Below are positions 1 through 9,624 of a stretch of DNA of 64,000 bases, in pieces; the stretch's first letter is position 1; the number at the start of each line of letters is the position of its first letter. The translations under genes and the position numbers were made by a program. The notes beneath the pieces are model-generated. The model had not been told where the DNA came from and made no database searches. It saw only the letters and a list, made by a program, of their open reading frames with translations. Source of the DNA: Pectobacterium colocasium (GTDB lineage: Bacteria > Pseudomonadota > Gammaproteobacteria > Enterobacterales > Enterobacteriaceae); assembly GCF_020181655.1 (NCBI RefSeq), contig NZ_CP084032.1, positions 4,092,001-4,156,000 on the forward strand. The letters run 5' to 3'.

Positions 1-374
1 CGAGCCCAGAATATATTCGAGACATGATCCCTAATGTCACGAACCCTGGCTTCCAGCAAGGTATCTCGCAGGTCGGTATCACCGCGAGCTGGCCGATTGT
101 CGAGCGTTGGGCCGTGGTGGGTGCTTATTATTACGACACCAAGGCCAATCAGCCGGCGAACCAGCTCATTGGCTTACAGTACAACACCTGCTGCTGGGCC
201 GTGAGCGTCGGTTATGAGCGTAAAATTACCGACTGGAACAGCGTTAGCCGCAGCAGCGAATACGACAACAAAGTGTCGTTTAATATCGAATTACGTGGTT
301 TAAGCAGTAATTACAGTCTGGGTTCCGACAAAATGCTGCGTTCAGGTATTTTGCCTTACCAGCGCGCATTCTGA
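1..374 (+). CDS. lptD: LPS-assembly outer-membrane protein LptD, C-terminal fragment
   Basis: The gene enters from the left edge; the frame is open from base 3 and ends at TGA 372-374. Only about 123 residues of the C-terminal beta-barrel are present. The adjacent cysteine pair in the NTCCWAV motif matches the C-terminal cysteines that form the inter-domain disulfides in LptD. The strand-like alternation and the terminal aromatic residue (ending QRAF) fit a barrel end. LptD, with the lipoprotein LptE, inserts lipopolysaccharide into the outer leaflet. It lies directly upstream of surA, the chaperone it needs for folding, as in E. coli. Identity is from remembered similarity and is firm. Confidence 0.95.
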   Translation, partial: SPEYIRDMIPNVTNPGFQQGISQVGITASWPIVERWAVVGAYYYDTKANQPANQLIGLQYNTCCWAVSVGYERKITDWNSVSRSSEYDNKVSFNIELRGLSSNYSLGSDKMLRSGILPYQRAF

Positions 375-481
375 TGTCATCCAGAGTGCTAAGCCGATAA
401 GGATGTAGCAAAAACAAACAGGCTGTCTTACAGCAATGTTGGAACTTTAACCCGCCTTGCGGATGAAATAATGGGAAAGGT

Positions 482-1777
482 ATGAAGAACTGGAGAACGC
501 TTATTCTCGGATTGGCACTGAGTGCCTCTACCGCGTTCGCAGCACCACAGGTGGTTGATAAAGTCGCAGCAGTGGTCGACAACAGCGTTGTGTTGGAAAG
601 TGATGTCAATGCGCTTTTGCAGTCGGTAAAACTGAACGCCCAGCAGGCCGGGCAACAATTGCCGGATGATGCCACGCTGCGCCATCAGATTACCGAGCGT
701 TTGATCATGGACAACATCATCCTGCAAATGGCGCAGAAGATGGGGATTCAGGTGAACGATGAGCAACTGAATCAGGCGATTGCCAATATTGCCTCTCAGA
801 ACCGTATGTCTCTGGACCAGCTAAAAAGCCAGTTGGCCTACGAAGGTTTGAACTACAACACCTACCGTGACCAGATTCGCAAAGAGATGCTGATCTCGGA
901 AGTCCGTAACAACGAAGTCCGTCGTCGCGTGACGGTACTGCCGCAGGAAGTCGATACGCTAGCGAAGCAGATCGCCAACCAGACCGGTGAAAATGATGAG
1001 CTGAACTTGAGCCACATTTTGATCCCCCTGCCGGAAAACCCGACTCAGCAGCAGGTTGATGAGGCAGAAAATCTGGCAACCTCTCTGGTGAAACAAATCA
1101 ATGAAGGCGCGGATTTTGGTAAGTTGGCCATCACCTATTCGGCTGACTCTCAGGCGCTGAAAGGCGGCCAGATGGGCTGGGGTAAACTGCAAGAGATCCC
1201 AACGCTGTTTGCCGAGCGCTTAACTCAGGCGCAAAAAGGCCAAATCGTCGGCCCAATCCGTTCTGGCGTAGGTTTCCACATTCTGAAAGTGAACGATATT
1301 CGCGGTGGTAACAAAAGCGTATCGGTAACTGAAACCCATGCTCGCCATATTCTGATCAAACCTTCCGTCGTCATGACGGACAGTCAGGCGCAAGCCAAGC
1401 TGGCCGAAGTAGCACAGCAGATCAAAAACGGCAGCACCGATTTCGCCTCGCAAGCCAAACTGCTCTCTCAGGATCCCGGTTCAGCAAATCAGGGCGGCGA
1501 TCTTGGCTGGGCTTCTCCAGATATGTACGATCCGGCCTTCCGCGATGCGTTGTTGAAACTGAAGAAAGGCGAAATCAGCCAGCCTGTTCATTCCTCTTTT
1601 GGCTGGCATCTGATTCAGTTGCTGGATACCCGCCAGGTGGATAAAACCGACGCGGCACAAAAAGAGCAGGCGTACCGTATGATCTTTAATCGTAAATTCG
1701 CCGAAGAAGCACAAACCTGGATGCAGGAACAGCGTGCATCGGCCTATGTCAAAGTGATTAATGGCGCGACTAACTAA
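482..1777 (+). CDS. surA: Periplasmic chaperone / peptidyl-prolyl isomerase SurA
   Basis: 431 residues, close to the 428 of E. coli SurA. Residues 1-20 form a Sec signal peptide with a likely cut at STAFA|APQ. The chaperone N-domain follows, then two parvulin domains (roughly 175-275 and 285-385), each with the LSHILIP or ARHILIK opening and a GGxxGW motif, and a short C-terminal helix that completes the chaperone core. SurA escorts unfolded outer-membrane proteins, including LptD, across the periplasm. The start follows GGGAAAGG at a short spacing. It lies 107 bp after lptD and probably shares a transcript with it and pdxA. Confidence 0.97.
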   Translation: MKNWRTLILGLALSASTAFAAPQVVDKVAAVVDNSVVLESDVNALLQSVKLNAQQAGQQLPDDATLRHQITERLIMDNIILQMAQKMGIQVNDEQLNQAIANIASQNRMSLDQLKSQLAYEGLNYNTYRDQIRKEMLISEVRNNEVRRRVTVLPQEVDTLAKQIANQTGENDELNLSHILIPLPENPTQQQVDEAENLATSLVKQINEGADFGKLAITYSADSQALKGGQMGWGKLQEIPTLFAERLTQAQKGQIVGPIRSGVGFHILKVNDIRGGNKSVSVTETHARHILIKPSVVMTDSQAQAKLAEVAQQIKNGSTDFASQAKLLSQDPGSANQGGDLGWASPDMYDPAFRDALLKLKKGEISQPVHSSFGWHLIQLLDTRQVDKTDAAQKEQAYRMIFNRKFAEEAQTWMQEQRASAYVKVINGATN

Positions 1778-1820
1778 TGCTGATTGAAACTAATGCAGAT
1801 TGAAACTCATGCAGACTGAG
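1775..1820 (+). repeat. 16-bp tandem repeat over the surA stop and pdxA start
   Basis: Two 16-bp units, 1775-1790 (TAATGCTGATTGAAAC) and 1791-1806, differ at one base. A decayed third unit begins at 1807 (TCATGCAGACTGAG). Each unit carries an ATG, at 1777, 1793 and 1809. The first overlaps the surA stop as TAATG; the third is the pdxA start. The first ATG opens an 8-codon frame. Confidence 0.8.
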
Positions 1821-2810
1821 AGCAATACGCCACGCGTTGTGATCACCCCCGGCGAACCCGCCGGGATTGGCCCCGATCTGGTGATTGCTCTGGCTCAGCA
1901 GGCCTGGCCTGTGGAGCTGGTCATCTGTGCGGATCCCGAGCTGCTACTCAGTCGCGCGCTGCAATTGTCTATGCCGCTGACGCTGCGTGACTATCAACCC
2001 GGTCACCCCGCACAGCCACAGCAGGCAGGTAGCCTCACCATCCTGCCAATCGCCGCACCGGCAACCGTCATTCCAGGCCAATTGAATGTCTCTAACAGCG
2101 CTTATGTCGTTGACACCTTGGCGCGAGCTTGCGATGGTTGCCTGAACGGTGAATTTGCCGCGCTGATTACCGGCCCGGTACATAAGGGCATTATCAACGA
2201 TGCCGGCGTCCCGTTCAGTGGACACACTGAATTTTTCGCCGATCGCAGCCACTGTGACCGCGTCGTCATGATGCTGGCGACGGAAGAGCTGCGTGTTGCC
2301 CTAGCGACCACGCATCTGCCGCTTGCCGCCGTTTCTGCGGCTATCACCCGTCAGAGCCTGCACGAAGTCATCACTATTTTGCATCATGATTTGCAGACAA
2401 AATTCGGCATCGTTCAACCGCAGATTTATGTCTGTGGCCTGAATCCTCATGCCGGAGAAGGCGGCCATATGGGCCGTGAAGAGCTGGATGTGATTAACCC
2501 AGCGCTGGACGAACTTCGTCAGCAGGGCATCACGTTGGTTGGGCCACTACCTGCCGACACCCTTTTCCAGCCCAAATATCTGCAACACGCTGACGCCGTT
2601 TTGGCGATGTACCACGATCAAGGGCTCCCGGTTCTGAAATATCAGGGCTTCGGGCGCGCCGTTAATATCACGCTGGGGTTACCTTTTATCCGCACATCTG
2701 TTGACCACGGTACAGCGCTTGAGCTGGCCGCAACGGGCAGTGCCGACCCTGGCAGCTTCATCACGGCATTAAATCTTGCCATTAAAATGATAAAACACAG
2801 TAATGAATAA
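1809..2810 (+). CDS. pdxA: 4-hydroxythreonine-4-phosphate dehydrogenase PdxA
   Basis: 333 residues from ATG 1809 (E. coli 329). A TTG at 1800 would add three residues, but ATG 1809 aligns better with the family N-terminus. PdxA oxidises 4-phosphohydroxy-L-threonine in pyridoxal 5'-phosphate synthesis. Visible family motifs are [11 protein letters not shown] near the N-terminus, the metal-binding histidine regions GHTEFF and [19 protein letters not shown], and [17 protein letters not shown]. It overlaps rsmA by 8 bp, which suggests translational coupling. The start region lies inside a 16-bp tandem repeat, so which ATG is used deserves care. Confidence 0.95.
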   Translation: MQTESNTPRVVITPGEPAGIGPDLVIALAQQAWPVELVICADPELLLSRALQLSMPLTLRDYQPGHPAQPQQAGSLTILPIAAPATVIPGQLNVSNSAYVVDTLARACDGCLNGEFAALITGPVHKGIINDAGVPFSGHTEFFADRSHCDRVVMMLATEELRVALATTHLPLAAVSAAITRQSLHEVITILHHDLQTKFGIVQPQIYVCGLNPHAGEGGHMGREELDVINPALDELRQQGITLVGPLPADTLFQPKYLQHADAVLAMYHDQGLPVLKYQGFGRAVNITLGLPFIRTSVDHGTALELAATGSADPGSFITALNLAIKMIKHSNE

Positions 2811-3621
2811 TCGCGTACACCAAGGTCACTTCGCCCGTAAACGTTTTGGGCAAAACTTTTTAAACGATCACTTCGTGATCGATAGCATCGTTTCGGCTAT
2901 TCATCCTCAGCCGGGTCAAGCCGTCGTAGAGATCGGCCCCGGCCTCGGCGCACTGACCGCGCCTGTCGGCGAACGAATGGATCGTTTTACCGTGATTGAA
3001 CTGGACAGGGATCTGGCCGCGCGGTTGGAAACACATCCGACGCTGAAAGATAAGCTGACTATTATTCAGCAAGATGCCATGACGATCGATTTCGCCGCGC
3101 TCGCTGAGCAAGCCGGCCAACCGCTGCGCGTTTTTGGCAACCTGCCGTATAATATTTCCACACCGCTGATGTTCCACCTGTTCAGCTATACTCAATCTAT
3201 CCGCGACATGCACTTTATGTTGCAGAAAGAAGTGGTTAACCGTTTGGTCGCTGGGCCGAACAGCAAAGCTTTCGGACGCCTGAGCGTTATGGCACAGTAT
3301 TATTGTCAGGTGATTCCGGTGCTTGAAGTGCCGCCGGAGGCGTTCAAGCCCGCACCTAAAGTTGATTCTGCCGTAGTGCGACTCGTCCCCCATGCCGAGA
3401 TCCCCTACCCGGTCAGCGACATTCGCGTACTGAGCCGCATCACCACTGAAGCGTTTAACCAGCGTCGTAAGACACTGCGTAACAGTCTGGGCAATCTGTT
3501 TACCCCAGACGTGCTCACCGAGCTGAGGATCGATGCCACCAGCCGCGCAGAGAATGTGACCGTTGAGCAGTATTGCCGACTGGCAAACTGGTTAAGCGAG
3601 CATCCTGCAAAACAGGAATAA
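2803..3621 (+). CDS. rsmA: 16S rRNA dimethyladenosine transferase RsmA (KsgA)
   Basis: 272 residues, the usual length. The SAM-binding Rossmann motif I is [12 protein letters not shown] near residue 43, the acidic motif II is VIELDRDLA, and the catalytic NLPYNIST motif identifies an N6-adenine methyltransferase. RsmA dimethylates two adjacent adenines in the 3' terminal hairpin of 16S rRNA and acts as a late checkpoint of 30S assembly. Its start lies inside the end of pdxA. apaG follows after 12 bp, so pdxA, rsmA, apaG and apaH look like one transcript. Confidence 0.97.
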   Translation: MNNRVHQGHFARKRFGQNFLNDHFVIDSIVSAIHPQPGQAVVEIGPGLGALTAPVGERMDRFTVIELDRDLAARLETHPTLKDKLTIIQQDAMTIDFAALAEQAGQPLRVFGNLPYNISTPLMFHLFSYTQSIRDMHFMLQKEVVNRLVAGPNSKAFGRLSVMAQYYCQVIPVLEVPPEAFKPAPKVDSAVVRLVPHAEIPYPVSDIRVLSRITTEAFNQRRKTLRNSLGNLFTPDVLTELRIDATSRAENVTVEQYCRLANWLSEHPAKQE

Positions 3622-3633
3622 CTGGAGTTCATC

Positions 3634-4011
3634 ATGATTAATGCGCCCCGTGTTTGTGTACAGGTTCAGAGCTTCTACGTGGAATCACAATCGGAGCCTG
3701 ATGAAGAACGTTTCGTGTTTGCTTACACGATTACGGTTCGCAATCTGGGGCGTCATGAAGTCCAGCTTTTGGGACGCTATTGGCTGATTACCAACGGTAA
3801 CGGCCGACAGACTGAAGTTCAGGGGGAAGGCGTGGTCGGCGAACAGCCGATTATCCACCCTGGCAGCGAATTCCAATATACCAGCGGTGCCGTCATCGAA
3901 ACGCCCCTCGGCACGATGGAAGGCCACTACCATATGACCGACCATCAGGGTAAAGCGTTTCAGGTTTCTATCCCCGTTTTCCGACTGGCTATCCCTTCAC
4001 TGATACATTAA
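3634..4011 (+). CDS. apaG: ApaG domain protein
   Basis: 125 residues, identical in length to E. coli ApaG (Co2+/Mg2+ efflux-associated, DUF525). The segment [19 protein letters not shown] and the later [12 protein letters not shown] and [10 protein letters not shown] strings are family hallmarks of a fibronectin-III-like beta sandwich. Biochemical function is poorly defined: some homologues bind pyrophosphate-containing ligands and a role in cobalt resistance has been suggested. The start has an upstream GGAG. The stop is 2 bp from the apaH start, so expression is very likely coupled. Confidence 0.95.
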   Translation: MINAPRVCVQVQSFYVESQSEPDEERFVFAYTITVRNLGRHEVQLLGRYWLITNGNGRQTEVQGEGVVGEQPIIHPGSEFQYTSGAVIETPLGTMEGHYHMTDHQGKAFQVSIPVFRLAIPSLIH

Positions 4012-4013
4012 TT

Positions 4014-4859
4014 ATGTCTACCTATTTAGTTGGCGATGTTCACGGCTGTTTAGTTGAACTCAAAGCGCTATTGGCGCAAGTTTCCTTTACTCCTGAGCAA
4101 GATACGCTGTGGTTAACCGGCGATTTAGTCGCACGCGGGCCGGATTCGCTTCAGGTTCTGCGCTTCGTTCGTTCTCTCGGTGCTTCTGTCCGCATGGTGC
4201 TCGGCAACCACGACCTGCACCTGTTGGCCGTTTATGCTGGCATCAGCCGTAACAAACCGAAAGATCGTATCAGCGATCTCATCACTGCGCCGGATGCAGA
4301 TGAGCTCATCAACTGGCTACGCCGCCAGCCGATCCTACAGGCTGATGACGATCTGAAGCTGGTGATGGCGCACGCGGGCATCACGCCGCAGTGGGATCTG
4401 CCGACTGCACTCATGTGCGCACGTGAAGTCGAATCGATCCTGAGCAGCGACAGCTACCCGCTTTTCCTCGATGCCATGTATGGCGATATGCCGAACCACT
4501 GGAGCCCGGAGCTGAGCGGTCTGGCTCGCCTACGCTTTAGCACCAACGTCTTTACCCGTATGCGCTACTGCTTCTCCGGTGGGCAACTGGATATGCTCTG
4601 TAAAGAGCCGCCGAGTCAGGCACCTTCTCTGCTAAAACCGTGGTTTGATCTGCCAAGCCAGATTGCTGGGGAATATGCTATTGCCTTCGGTCACTGGGCT
4701 TCGCTGGAAGGGAAAGGCACACCGGAAAATATTTACGCACTGGATACCGGGTGCTGTTGGGGGGGAGAACTGACGATGCTGCGTTGGGACGATAAGCGCT
4801 ATTTCACGCAACCGTCGCTTTCATCAACTGCCGACCTCTCTGGCGATAGCGCGTCCTGA
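4014..4859 (+). CDS. apaH: Diadenosine tetraphosphatase, symmetrical (ApaH)
   Basis: 281 residues (E. coli 280). The metallophosphatase signature is complete: GDVHGC at residues 7-12, [10 protein letters not shown], and GNHDLHLL. ApaH splits Ap4A symmetrically into two ADP and also removes Np4A-type 5' caps from RNA under stress. No Shine-Dalgarno of its own is obvious in the 2-bp gap after apaG, which fits translational coupling. It is the last gene of the surA-side cluster; no strong terminator was seen after it. Confidence 0.97.
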   Translation: MSTYLVGDVHGCLVELKALLAQVSFTPEQDTLWLTGDLVARGPDSLQVLRFVRSLGASVRMVLGNHDLHLLAVYAGISRNKPKDRISDLITAPDADELINWLRRQPILQADDDLKLVMAHAGITPQWDLPTALMCAREVESILSSDSYPLFLDAMYGDMPNHWSPELSGLARLRFSTNVFTRMRYCFSGGQLDMLCKEPPSQAPSLLKPWFDLPSQIAGEYAIAFGHWASLEGKGTPENIYALDTGCCWGGELTMLRWDDKRYFTQPSLSSTADLSGDSAS

Positions 4860-4902
4860 TCGGATGCGCGAATGTCTTCAGACTATCGCAACCGTACTAC
4901 TG

Positions 4903-5097
4903 TCATAGAAAAGGGAAAGCTGTCCCAGGCTGAACGTTTTTGGCTGGCGGAACGGCTGCCGCCTCGGTAGGAATCGACCAGATACCCCCGCCAAGAAATC
5001 CAGCCAGACCAACAGTTTTTACGTTGCCTGGCGGTAATTCACGGCGACGTGGATCGCTCAGACGGTCAGTATTCAACGTGCTATTTCTATTCGTCAT
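4903..5097 (-). CDS. Small hypothetical protein, 64 aa
   Basis: I do not recognise this protein. Read on the minus strand from ATG 5097, it has a good Shine-Dalgarno (GGAG, 9 nt before the start) and ends at TGA 4903-4905. The N-terminal half is polar and rich in Asn, Arg and Asp. A hydrophobic Gly-rich patch (GLAGFLGGGIWSIP) follows, then a Pro/Ala-rich tail. It has no signal peptide and is not clearly a membrane protein. It fills the otherwise empty 393 bp between apaH and the YdcZ-type gene, converging on apaH. A 64-codon ORF on the opposite strand (4940-5134) lacks comparable initiation signals. Whether it is expressed is unknown. Confidence 0.5.
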   Translation of the reverse strand: MTNRNSTLNTDRLSDPRRRELPPGNVKTVGLAGFLGGGIWSIPTEAAAVPPAKNVQPGTAFPFL

Positions 5098-5252
5098 GCT
5101 TACTGTCTCCAGTCTATCAAACACAGCGACTTAACGATATGTCGACTTACCTGCATTTCGATTTAGCGATGTTAACCATCACACGTTCTTATACTAACGA
5201 TGGCAGATGACGGAAATGTGACTCGCTTGCACAGCACAGCGAAGAGATATCC

Positions 5253-5777
5253 TCACTGTGGGAGCTTAGGAGCCTCAACGGCGGATGTTGTCAGCGGTTG
5301 AGAAACCGCAGAGCATTGCACCACCAGCATCCCAAGGACGATTAACGCGACCCCTGCAATCCGCCCTAGCGTTGCAGGCTTCACGGCCAGCCCCATCAAA
5401 CCAAAATGATCGATAATCAGCGATGCCACAACCTGACCCGCAATCACACAGACAATAAAGCCTGAAGCGCCGAGCTTTGGCGTCAGCAATAACGCAGCGG
5501 TGATATAAGCGACACCCGCCACGCCGCCCAGCCAGATCCACCACGATCCTTGCAAAGCAGAACCAACCGCAGGCATCGGTATCCGGGCAGCAAACAGGAT
5601 CGGTAACAGCACGCAGATACTGACCAGCAGTGAGGCCAGCGTTGCCCAAAGCGGGTGACCTAACGCACGTCCCAGCGCAGCATTACTGGCAGCCTGAAAA
5701 GGCACAATGCTCCCTGCAAGTACAGCAATGCCCAGCGACAGCAATAATGAGAGAGAAAAAGAAGAGAATAACGACAT
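5253..5777 (-). CDS. DMT-superfamily YdcZ (DUF606) membrane protein
   Basis: 174 residues, almost entirely hydrophobic, with about five transmembrane segments. The motifs PFQAASNAALGRALGHPLWATLAS, WIWLGGVAGVAYI and GQVVASLIIDHFGLMG are typical of the small YdcZ family of the drug/metabolite transporter superfamily. Substrate unknown. The N-terminal helix is unusually Ser/Leu-rich. It is transcribed divergently from a LysR-type gene, and a 17-bp palindrome lies between them, so the regulator probably controls it. E. coli carries kefFC between apaH and folA; this pair occupies that place here. Confidence 0.85.
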   Translation of the reverse strand: MSLFSSFSLSLLLSLGIAVLAGSIVPFQAASNAALGRALGHPLWATLASLLVSICVLLPILFAARIPMPAVGSALQGSWWIWLGGVAGVAYITAALLLTPKLGASGFIVCVIAGQVVASLIIDHFGLMGLAVKPATLGRIAGVALIVLGMLVVQCSAVSQPLTTSAVEAPKLPQ

Positions 5778-5839
5778 GGAACCCCCTCGTTCACACTATA
5801 AATTTCACAACATAATTGGGATGTTCCAATACTCAATCA

Positions 5840-5856
5840 TCCATTAAACTAATGGA
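5840..5856. promoter_or_regulatory. Candidate LysR-type operator between the ydcZ-like gene and its regulator
   Basis: Perfect 7-bp arms TCCATTA and TAATGGA around a 3-bp centre, containing the T-N11-A pattern of LysR-type sites. It lies 23 bp before the regulator start and 62 bp before the transporter start. Assignment to the adjacent regulator is inference. Confidence 0.55.
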
Positions 5857-5879
5857 AATTCGTAATTCATACGTAAGGC

Positions 5880-6794
5880 ATGCGCACAATGGATGATTTG
5901 CGTCGTATTGATATGAATCTGTTGTTAACGCTGTACGCACTGTTGACGGAAAAACACGTCACGCGGGCGGCGCTGCGTCTGCACCGCAGCCAGCCTGCCG
6001 TCAGCCATTCATTAGCACAGCTGCGCCAGATTTTTAACGATCCACTGCTCGTCCGGCGTGAAATTGGCCTGACGCTGACGACCCGCGCTCAGGCGCTACT
6101 CGACCCGCTGGAACAGGCGCTGGATCAGTTGAACGGCCTCATCCAGACACCGCAGTTCGATCCGCGTCATACCACGCGGCATTTCCGTTTAGCGCTCTCC
6201 GATTACGGTACGAATGCCGTCTTGCCAACGCTCATGCAGCATCTGCGCGCACAGGCACCCGGCATTTCACTGGCCGTCAGTCATGCCGGTCGTGAAATGA
6301 TGCTGGCACAGTTGATCGATGGCGAAATCGACTTAGGCCTCGGCGTTTTTCCGGATCGTCCGCCCGAGGTGCACGCCGCGCTTCTTTTTGAAGAACAGTT
6401 TGCCTGTCTGGCAGATCGCGCCACGCTGCCGGAAAACGGTACACTGCCGTTTGAGGCATGGCTGGAACGGCCACATATTCTGGTCACCATGCATCCCGAT
6501 TCTGCCAATGAAATTGACAACGCGTTGGCTGCAAACGGCCTGACGCGCAATGTCGTGCTGACCCTGCCCCACTGGCATGCCGCCATCAATCTCATTGCCG
6601 ATACTGACCTGATTCTAACCGCCGCGCGGCGCAGCATGGCGCAAGTTAACACGCCAGATTTACACATTTTTCCGCCGCCGTTCACAATACCCGACTTTGC
6701 CTTCCAGCAGGTATGGCACACACGACGCGAGAGCGATCCTGCACATCGCTGGCTGAGACACGCCATTTGGAAAAGCTGTCAGGCGGGGAAATAA
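5880..6794 (+). CDS. LysR-family transcriptional regulator
   Basis: 304 residues. The N-terminal winged helix-turn-helix reads MNLLLTLYALLTEKHVTRAALRLHRSQPAVSHSLAQLR over several turns (about residues 12-60), with the GLTLTTRA wing. A periplasmic-binding-protein-like effector domain follows. The sequence style (two-residue Asp-Leu-Arg-Arg opening, DPLLVR) resembles the NodD/NahR/LeuO branch. Effector unknown. It is divergent from the YdcZ-type transporter gene and is probably its regulator. ATG 5880 was kept; an internal ATG at 5889 is possible. Confidence 0.85.
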   Translation: MRTMDDLRRIDMNLLLTLYALLTEKHVTRAALRLHRSQPAVSHSLAQLRQIFNDPLLVRREIGLTLTTRAQALLDPLEQALDQLNGLIQTPQFDPRHTTRHFRLALSDYGTNAVLPTLMQHLRAQAPGISLAVSHAGREMMLAQLIDGEIDLGLGVFPDRPPEVHAALLFEEQFACLADRATLPENGTLPFEAWLERPHILVTMHPDSANEIDNALAANGLTRNVVLTLPHWHAAINLIADTDLILTAARRSMAQVNTPDLHIFPPPFTIPDFAFQQVWHTRRESDPAHRWLRHAIWKSCQAGK

Positions 6795-6815
6795 AGCATC
6801 AGCTCAGAAACGAAA

Positions 6816-6837
6816 AAACCCGCGACAAGGCGGGTTT
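6816..6837 (-). terminator. Rho-independent terminator of folA
   Basis: Arms AAACCCGC and GCGGGTTT with a 6-nt loop; on the minus strand the stem runs into a T-run. It lies 49 bp after the folA stop. The plus strand has no T-run after it. Confidence 0.8.
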
Positions 6838-6886
6838 GGTGAGCGATCCGTATTTATTGACAGGACGCTATAGCAGGAAAGCGCGG

Positions 6887-7369
6887 TTAGCGGCGTTCCA
6901 GAATTTCGAAGCAGTAACTGTGTGAGTTGCGCTCATCAGCATCATGGAATTCGCTGAAAACAGACTGCCATTCATCCGGCTCATAGTCAGGGAAATGCGT
7001 GTCGCCTTCCACTTCAGCGTCAATGTGCGTCAGGTAAAGACGGTTAGCCTGCGCCAGCATTTGTTGATAAATACTGCCGCCGCCAATCACCATCACTTCA
7101 TCAACGTCACCCGCCGCCGCCAGCGCAGCATCCAGCGAAGAGACCCAGGTCACACGATCGTCATCACCGGGATGATTACTGACGACAATATTCAGCCGGC
7201 CGGGCAGCGGCTGACCGATAGAACGGAAAGTATTACGCCCCATAATAATCGGCTTATTCAGCGTATTACGCTTAAACCATGCCAGATCGGCGGGCAAATG
7301 CCACGGCATCGCGTTTTCCATACCGATTACGCGATCCACTGCCAGTGCAGCAATCAAACTAATAACCAT
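6887..7369 (-). CDS. folA: Dihydrofolate reductase
   Basis: 160 residues (E. coli 159), with one extra residue after the start Met. The NADPH/folate-binding residues are present: the Met20-loop region [11 protein letters not shown], the catalytic Asp at position 28 (Asp27 in E. coli) in PADLAWF, MGRNTF, and VIGGGSIYQ. The enzyme reduces dihydrofolate to tetrahydrofolate and is the trimethoprim target. It ends in EILERR as in E. coli. The gene is monocistronic here, with its own terminator, and faces away from yjjB. Confidence 0.98.
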   Translation of the reverse strand: MVISLIAALAVDRVIGMENAMPWHLPADLAWFKRNTLNKPIIMGRNTFRSIGQPLPGRLNIVVSNHPGDDDRVTWVSSLDAALAAAGDVDEVMVIGGGSIYQQMLAQANRLYLTHIDAEVEGDTHFPDYEPDEWQSVFSEFHDADERNSHSYCFEILERR

Positions 7370-7467
7370 GGTGAAAAAACCCTGTAGGTCAGAAAATTGC
7401 TGACACTATACGGAAAGCCCTTTCGCTCGTCGATATAGATACGAGACCGAAACGTAATATAAGAGTT

Positions 7468-7953
7468 TTATACTCCCGGCCGTTTGCGATAGAGCCAGAT
7501 TCCCGGTAAAGACAGGCCGATAGAGAGCGCGCCAACGATAAAACTCGCTTTCAGGAAATGCGTCACCATGACGTTCATCAGCGCCTCGCTGTAGCCAAGA
7601 TGCGAAATTTCCACTACCGAAATCATCGCCGTGTAGGCAGAAATCCCCGGAAACATCGGGATTACGGCCGCGACGGTAAAGACTTTCGGATGCGCTAACA
7701 GCCAACGTGACCAACGAATACCGATGATACCTATCAGGATCGCCGCCAAAAACGATGCCCACTCAATATTCATACCGAAGTGGACCGCCAGAAACCGTAC
7801 GCCGTGCCCGACGCCGCCCAGCAGCGCACAATAAGGCAATGCTCTTAGCGGAACATTGAAGACCATCGCAAACCCTAACGCCGGAACAGCCGCCAGCACC
7901 ATATCCTGCAAGAGCGCCCACAGTAAACTTAAGCCCATCCGCGTAACCCCCAC
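7468..7953 (-). CDS. yjjB: ThrE-type exporter small subunit YjjB
   Basis: 161 residues (E. coli 157), a membrane protein with about four helices and the ThrE/DUF3815 motifs [12 protein letters not shown] and [11 protein letters not shown]. YjjB works with YjjP as a split form of the ThrE transporter; the E. coli pair was reported to export succinate. It overlaps yjjP by 25 bp, so the two are translated from one transcript. In E. coli yjjPB lies elsewhere (near dnaTC), so its position beside folA is a local rearrangement relative to that genome. Confidence 0.9.
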   Translation of the reverse strand: MGVTRMGLSLLWALLQDMVLAAVPALGFAMVFNVPLRALPYCALLGGVGHGVRFLAVHFGMNIEWASFLAAILIGIIGIRWSRWLLAHPKVFTVAAVIPMFPGISAYTAMISVVEISHLGYSEALMNVMVTHFLKASFIVGALSIGLSLPGIWLYRKRPGV

Positions 7954-8702
7954 AGTGATAACGCCATCACTACACCGATACAGGTTGCCAGCGTCAGTAA
8001 ACTCGCCACCGTCCAGCGCGCCAGACCGGTATTCACGTGCCCTTTAAACATATCCGCCACGGCGTTAATCAGCGGAAAACCGGGAACCAACAGCAGCACG
8101 CTCGCCGCCATCGCCACTGTAGAGGTTTGAGAAAAAGTGGGTAAACGCATCAACAGCCCGGATGCCGACGTGGCGACAAATGCCGTAATGCAGAAGTTGA
8201 TCAACGGATTCAGGTGTCGCGCCGTAAAGACCTGCCGAACATACATCGCCAGACCGCTGGCAATCAGCGTGACGATAAACGCGTCCCACCCGCCGCCATT
8301 CAAACGGCTGAAGCAGCCGCAGGAGAGCGCCACAACCGAAACCATCAGCCAGCGCGGGTAGCGCAAGGGTTTGATGTTCCCCAGACGCTTTTCCACTCCC
8401 GCCACATCCAGCAGTTTATGCTCGGCCATGATGACCGCATGCTGAACTTCAATGACAACGTGCATGTTAATGCCGCGGTCCACATTCTTTCGTGTCGACG
8501 TCAGGCAATGTCCCTGCATGATGGTGGTCAGGACAATCGAGTTTGCCGAGATGGAACTCTCAACGCTATCAGCACCCAGCGCCATACCCAGCCGTGACGA
8601 TAGCTGTTCCACGACCATACTCTCTGCGCCATGCTGTAATAGCAGCAGTGCGCACTGGATGCACAGCCGGGTGATTTCCCGCTGCTGTGGCGCTTCCCCC
8701 AT
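7929..8702 (-). CDS. yjjP: ThrE-type exporter large subunit YjjP
   Basis: 257 residues (E. coli 256). The cytoplasmic N-terminal part (about 1-110) with [30 protein letters not shown] over its first helices is the ThrE hydrolase-like domain (DUF1212). About five transmembrane helices follow. It partners with YjjB. The ATG is 8700-8702, and the terminal inverted repeat of an insertion sequence begins only 17 bp upstream (8720). The original promoter is therefore separated by 916 bp of IS, and only a weak ribosome-binding match remains. Expression may depend on a promoter in the IS end. Confidence 0.92.
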   Translation of the reverse strand: MGEAPQQREITRLCIQCALLLLQHGAESMVVEQLSSRLGMALGADSVESSISANSIVLTTIMQGHCLTSTRKNVDRGINMHVVIEVQHAVIMAEHKLLDVAGVEKRLGNIKPLRYPRWLMVSVVALSCGCFSRLNGGGWDAFIVTLIASGLAMYVRQVFTARHLNPLINFCITAFVATSASGLLMRLPTFSQTSTVAMAASVLLLVPGFPLINAVADMFKGHVNTGLARWTVASLLTLATCIGVVMALSLWGLRGWA

Positions 8703-8779
8703 CCGTTTTGTATTACTTAGGCTGTGTCCCTTAATAATCTGAGCTATAGTAACTACTTATTTCCACAACACTTTGAGAT

Positions 8780-9624
8780 ATGGCCCGATACGATCTTCCC
8801 GATGAAGCATGGAGCATCATCCAGCCCCTACTGCCTGCTGAACCTACATCCCCACGAGCCGGACGCCCATGGGCTGAGCATCGTAAAGTCATCAACGGTA
8901 TGTTCTGGGTGTTGTGTTCTGGTGCGCCATGGCGCGATTTACCTGAGCGATATGGCTCCTGGAAAACGGTTTATAATCGCTTTAATCGGTGGTCTAAATC
9001 TGGTGTCATTAACATTATTTTCAACAGGTTACTTTCATTGCTTGATGCACATGGCCTTGTTGATTGGTCTGCTACTGCGCTGGATGGCAGTAATATCCGT
9101 GCGCTGAAATGTGCTGCCGGTGCTCAAAAAAACATCCCGATATCACCGGAGATAATGGGCTGGGTCGCTCTCGCGGTGGTTTTGGCACCAAAATCCATCT
9201 GGCGACAGATGCAGGCGGTCTCCCGCTAAACATTGTGCTGAGTCCCGGACAGGCTCACGAGAGCCAGTTCGCATTACGCCTGCTGGATGGTATTGGTGTT
9301 CAGCGTCAGAACGGCAGCATGAAGCGCCGTGGTTATGCGGTTTTGGCTGACAAAGCTTATTCAGGGCATGCGCTTCGTAACGAACTGAAACGAAAAGGGA
9401 TAAAAGTAGTTATCCCGCGAAAATCTAATGAAAAAATGGCTTCTGACGGACGCTCACGGTTCGCCAGTGACGTTTACCGCCGCCGCAACGTAGTGGAGAG
9501 ATGTTTTGGTCGGTTAAAAGAGTACCGGCGTATCGCCACACGCTACGACAAAACGGCGAGAAATTATCTGTCGATGGTGAAACTGGGCTGCATCCGACTC
9601 TTTTACAAGAAGTTATGCAATTAA
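8780..9624 (+). CDS. IS5-family transposase, made by -1 frameshifting of orfA and orfB
   Basis: orfA runs 8780-9229 (149 codons) and orfB is open 9109-9624. Reading orfA to the slippery run at 9127-9133 and then shifting -1 gives a fusion of about 281 residues. The N-terminal DDE-partner domain starts MARYDLPDEAWSIIQPLLP. The catalytic triad is visible: Asp in TALDGSN (orfA), Asp in LADKAYSG and Glu in NVVERCFGRLKEYRRI (both orfB). The fused protein has the length expected for the IS427 group, so the broken frame is the normal arrangement and not a pseudogene. The stop lies within the right inverted repeat. Confidence 0.88.
9127..9133 (+). other. Programmed -1 ribosomal frameshift site
   Basis: The heptamer A-AAA-AAC is in the correct phase for orfA (codons CAA AAA AAC). 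A -1 slip moves ribosomes from orfA to orfB, which then reads AAA AAA CAT. It is the classic X-XXY-YYZ form. Confidence 0.8.

Noticed and set aside
4940..5134. 64-codon plus-strand ORF opposite the small minus-strand ORF
   Set aside because: No good Shine-Dalgarno and an Arg/Pro/Gly-rich composition typical of a shadow; the minus-strand frame has better initiation.
5275..5649. 124-codon minus-strand ORF overlapping the YdcZ-type gene
   Set aside because: Out of frame with a clearly hydrophobic, family-like protein; Cys/Arg-rich shadow.
8780..9624. Transposase split into two ORFs taken as a frameshifted pseudogene
   Set aside because: The break coincides with an A-AAA-AAC heptamer in the right phase and the -1 fusion restores a full DDE transposase, so this is normal programmed frameshifting.
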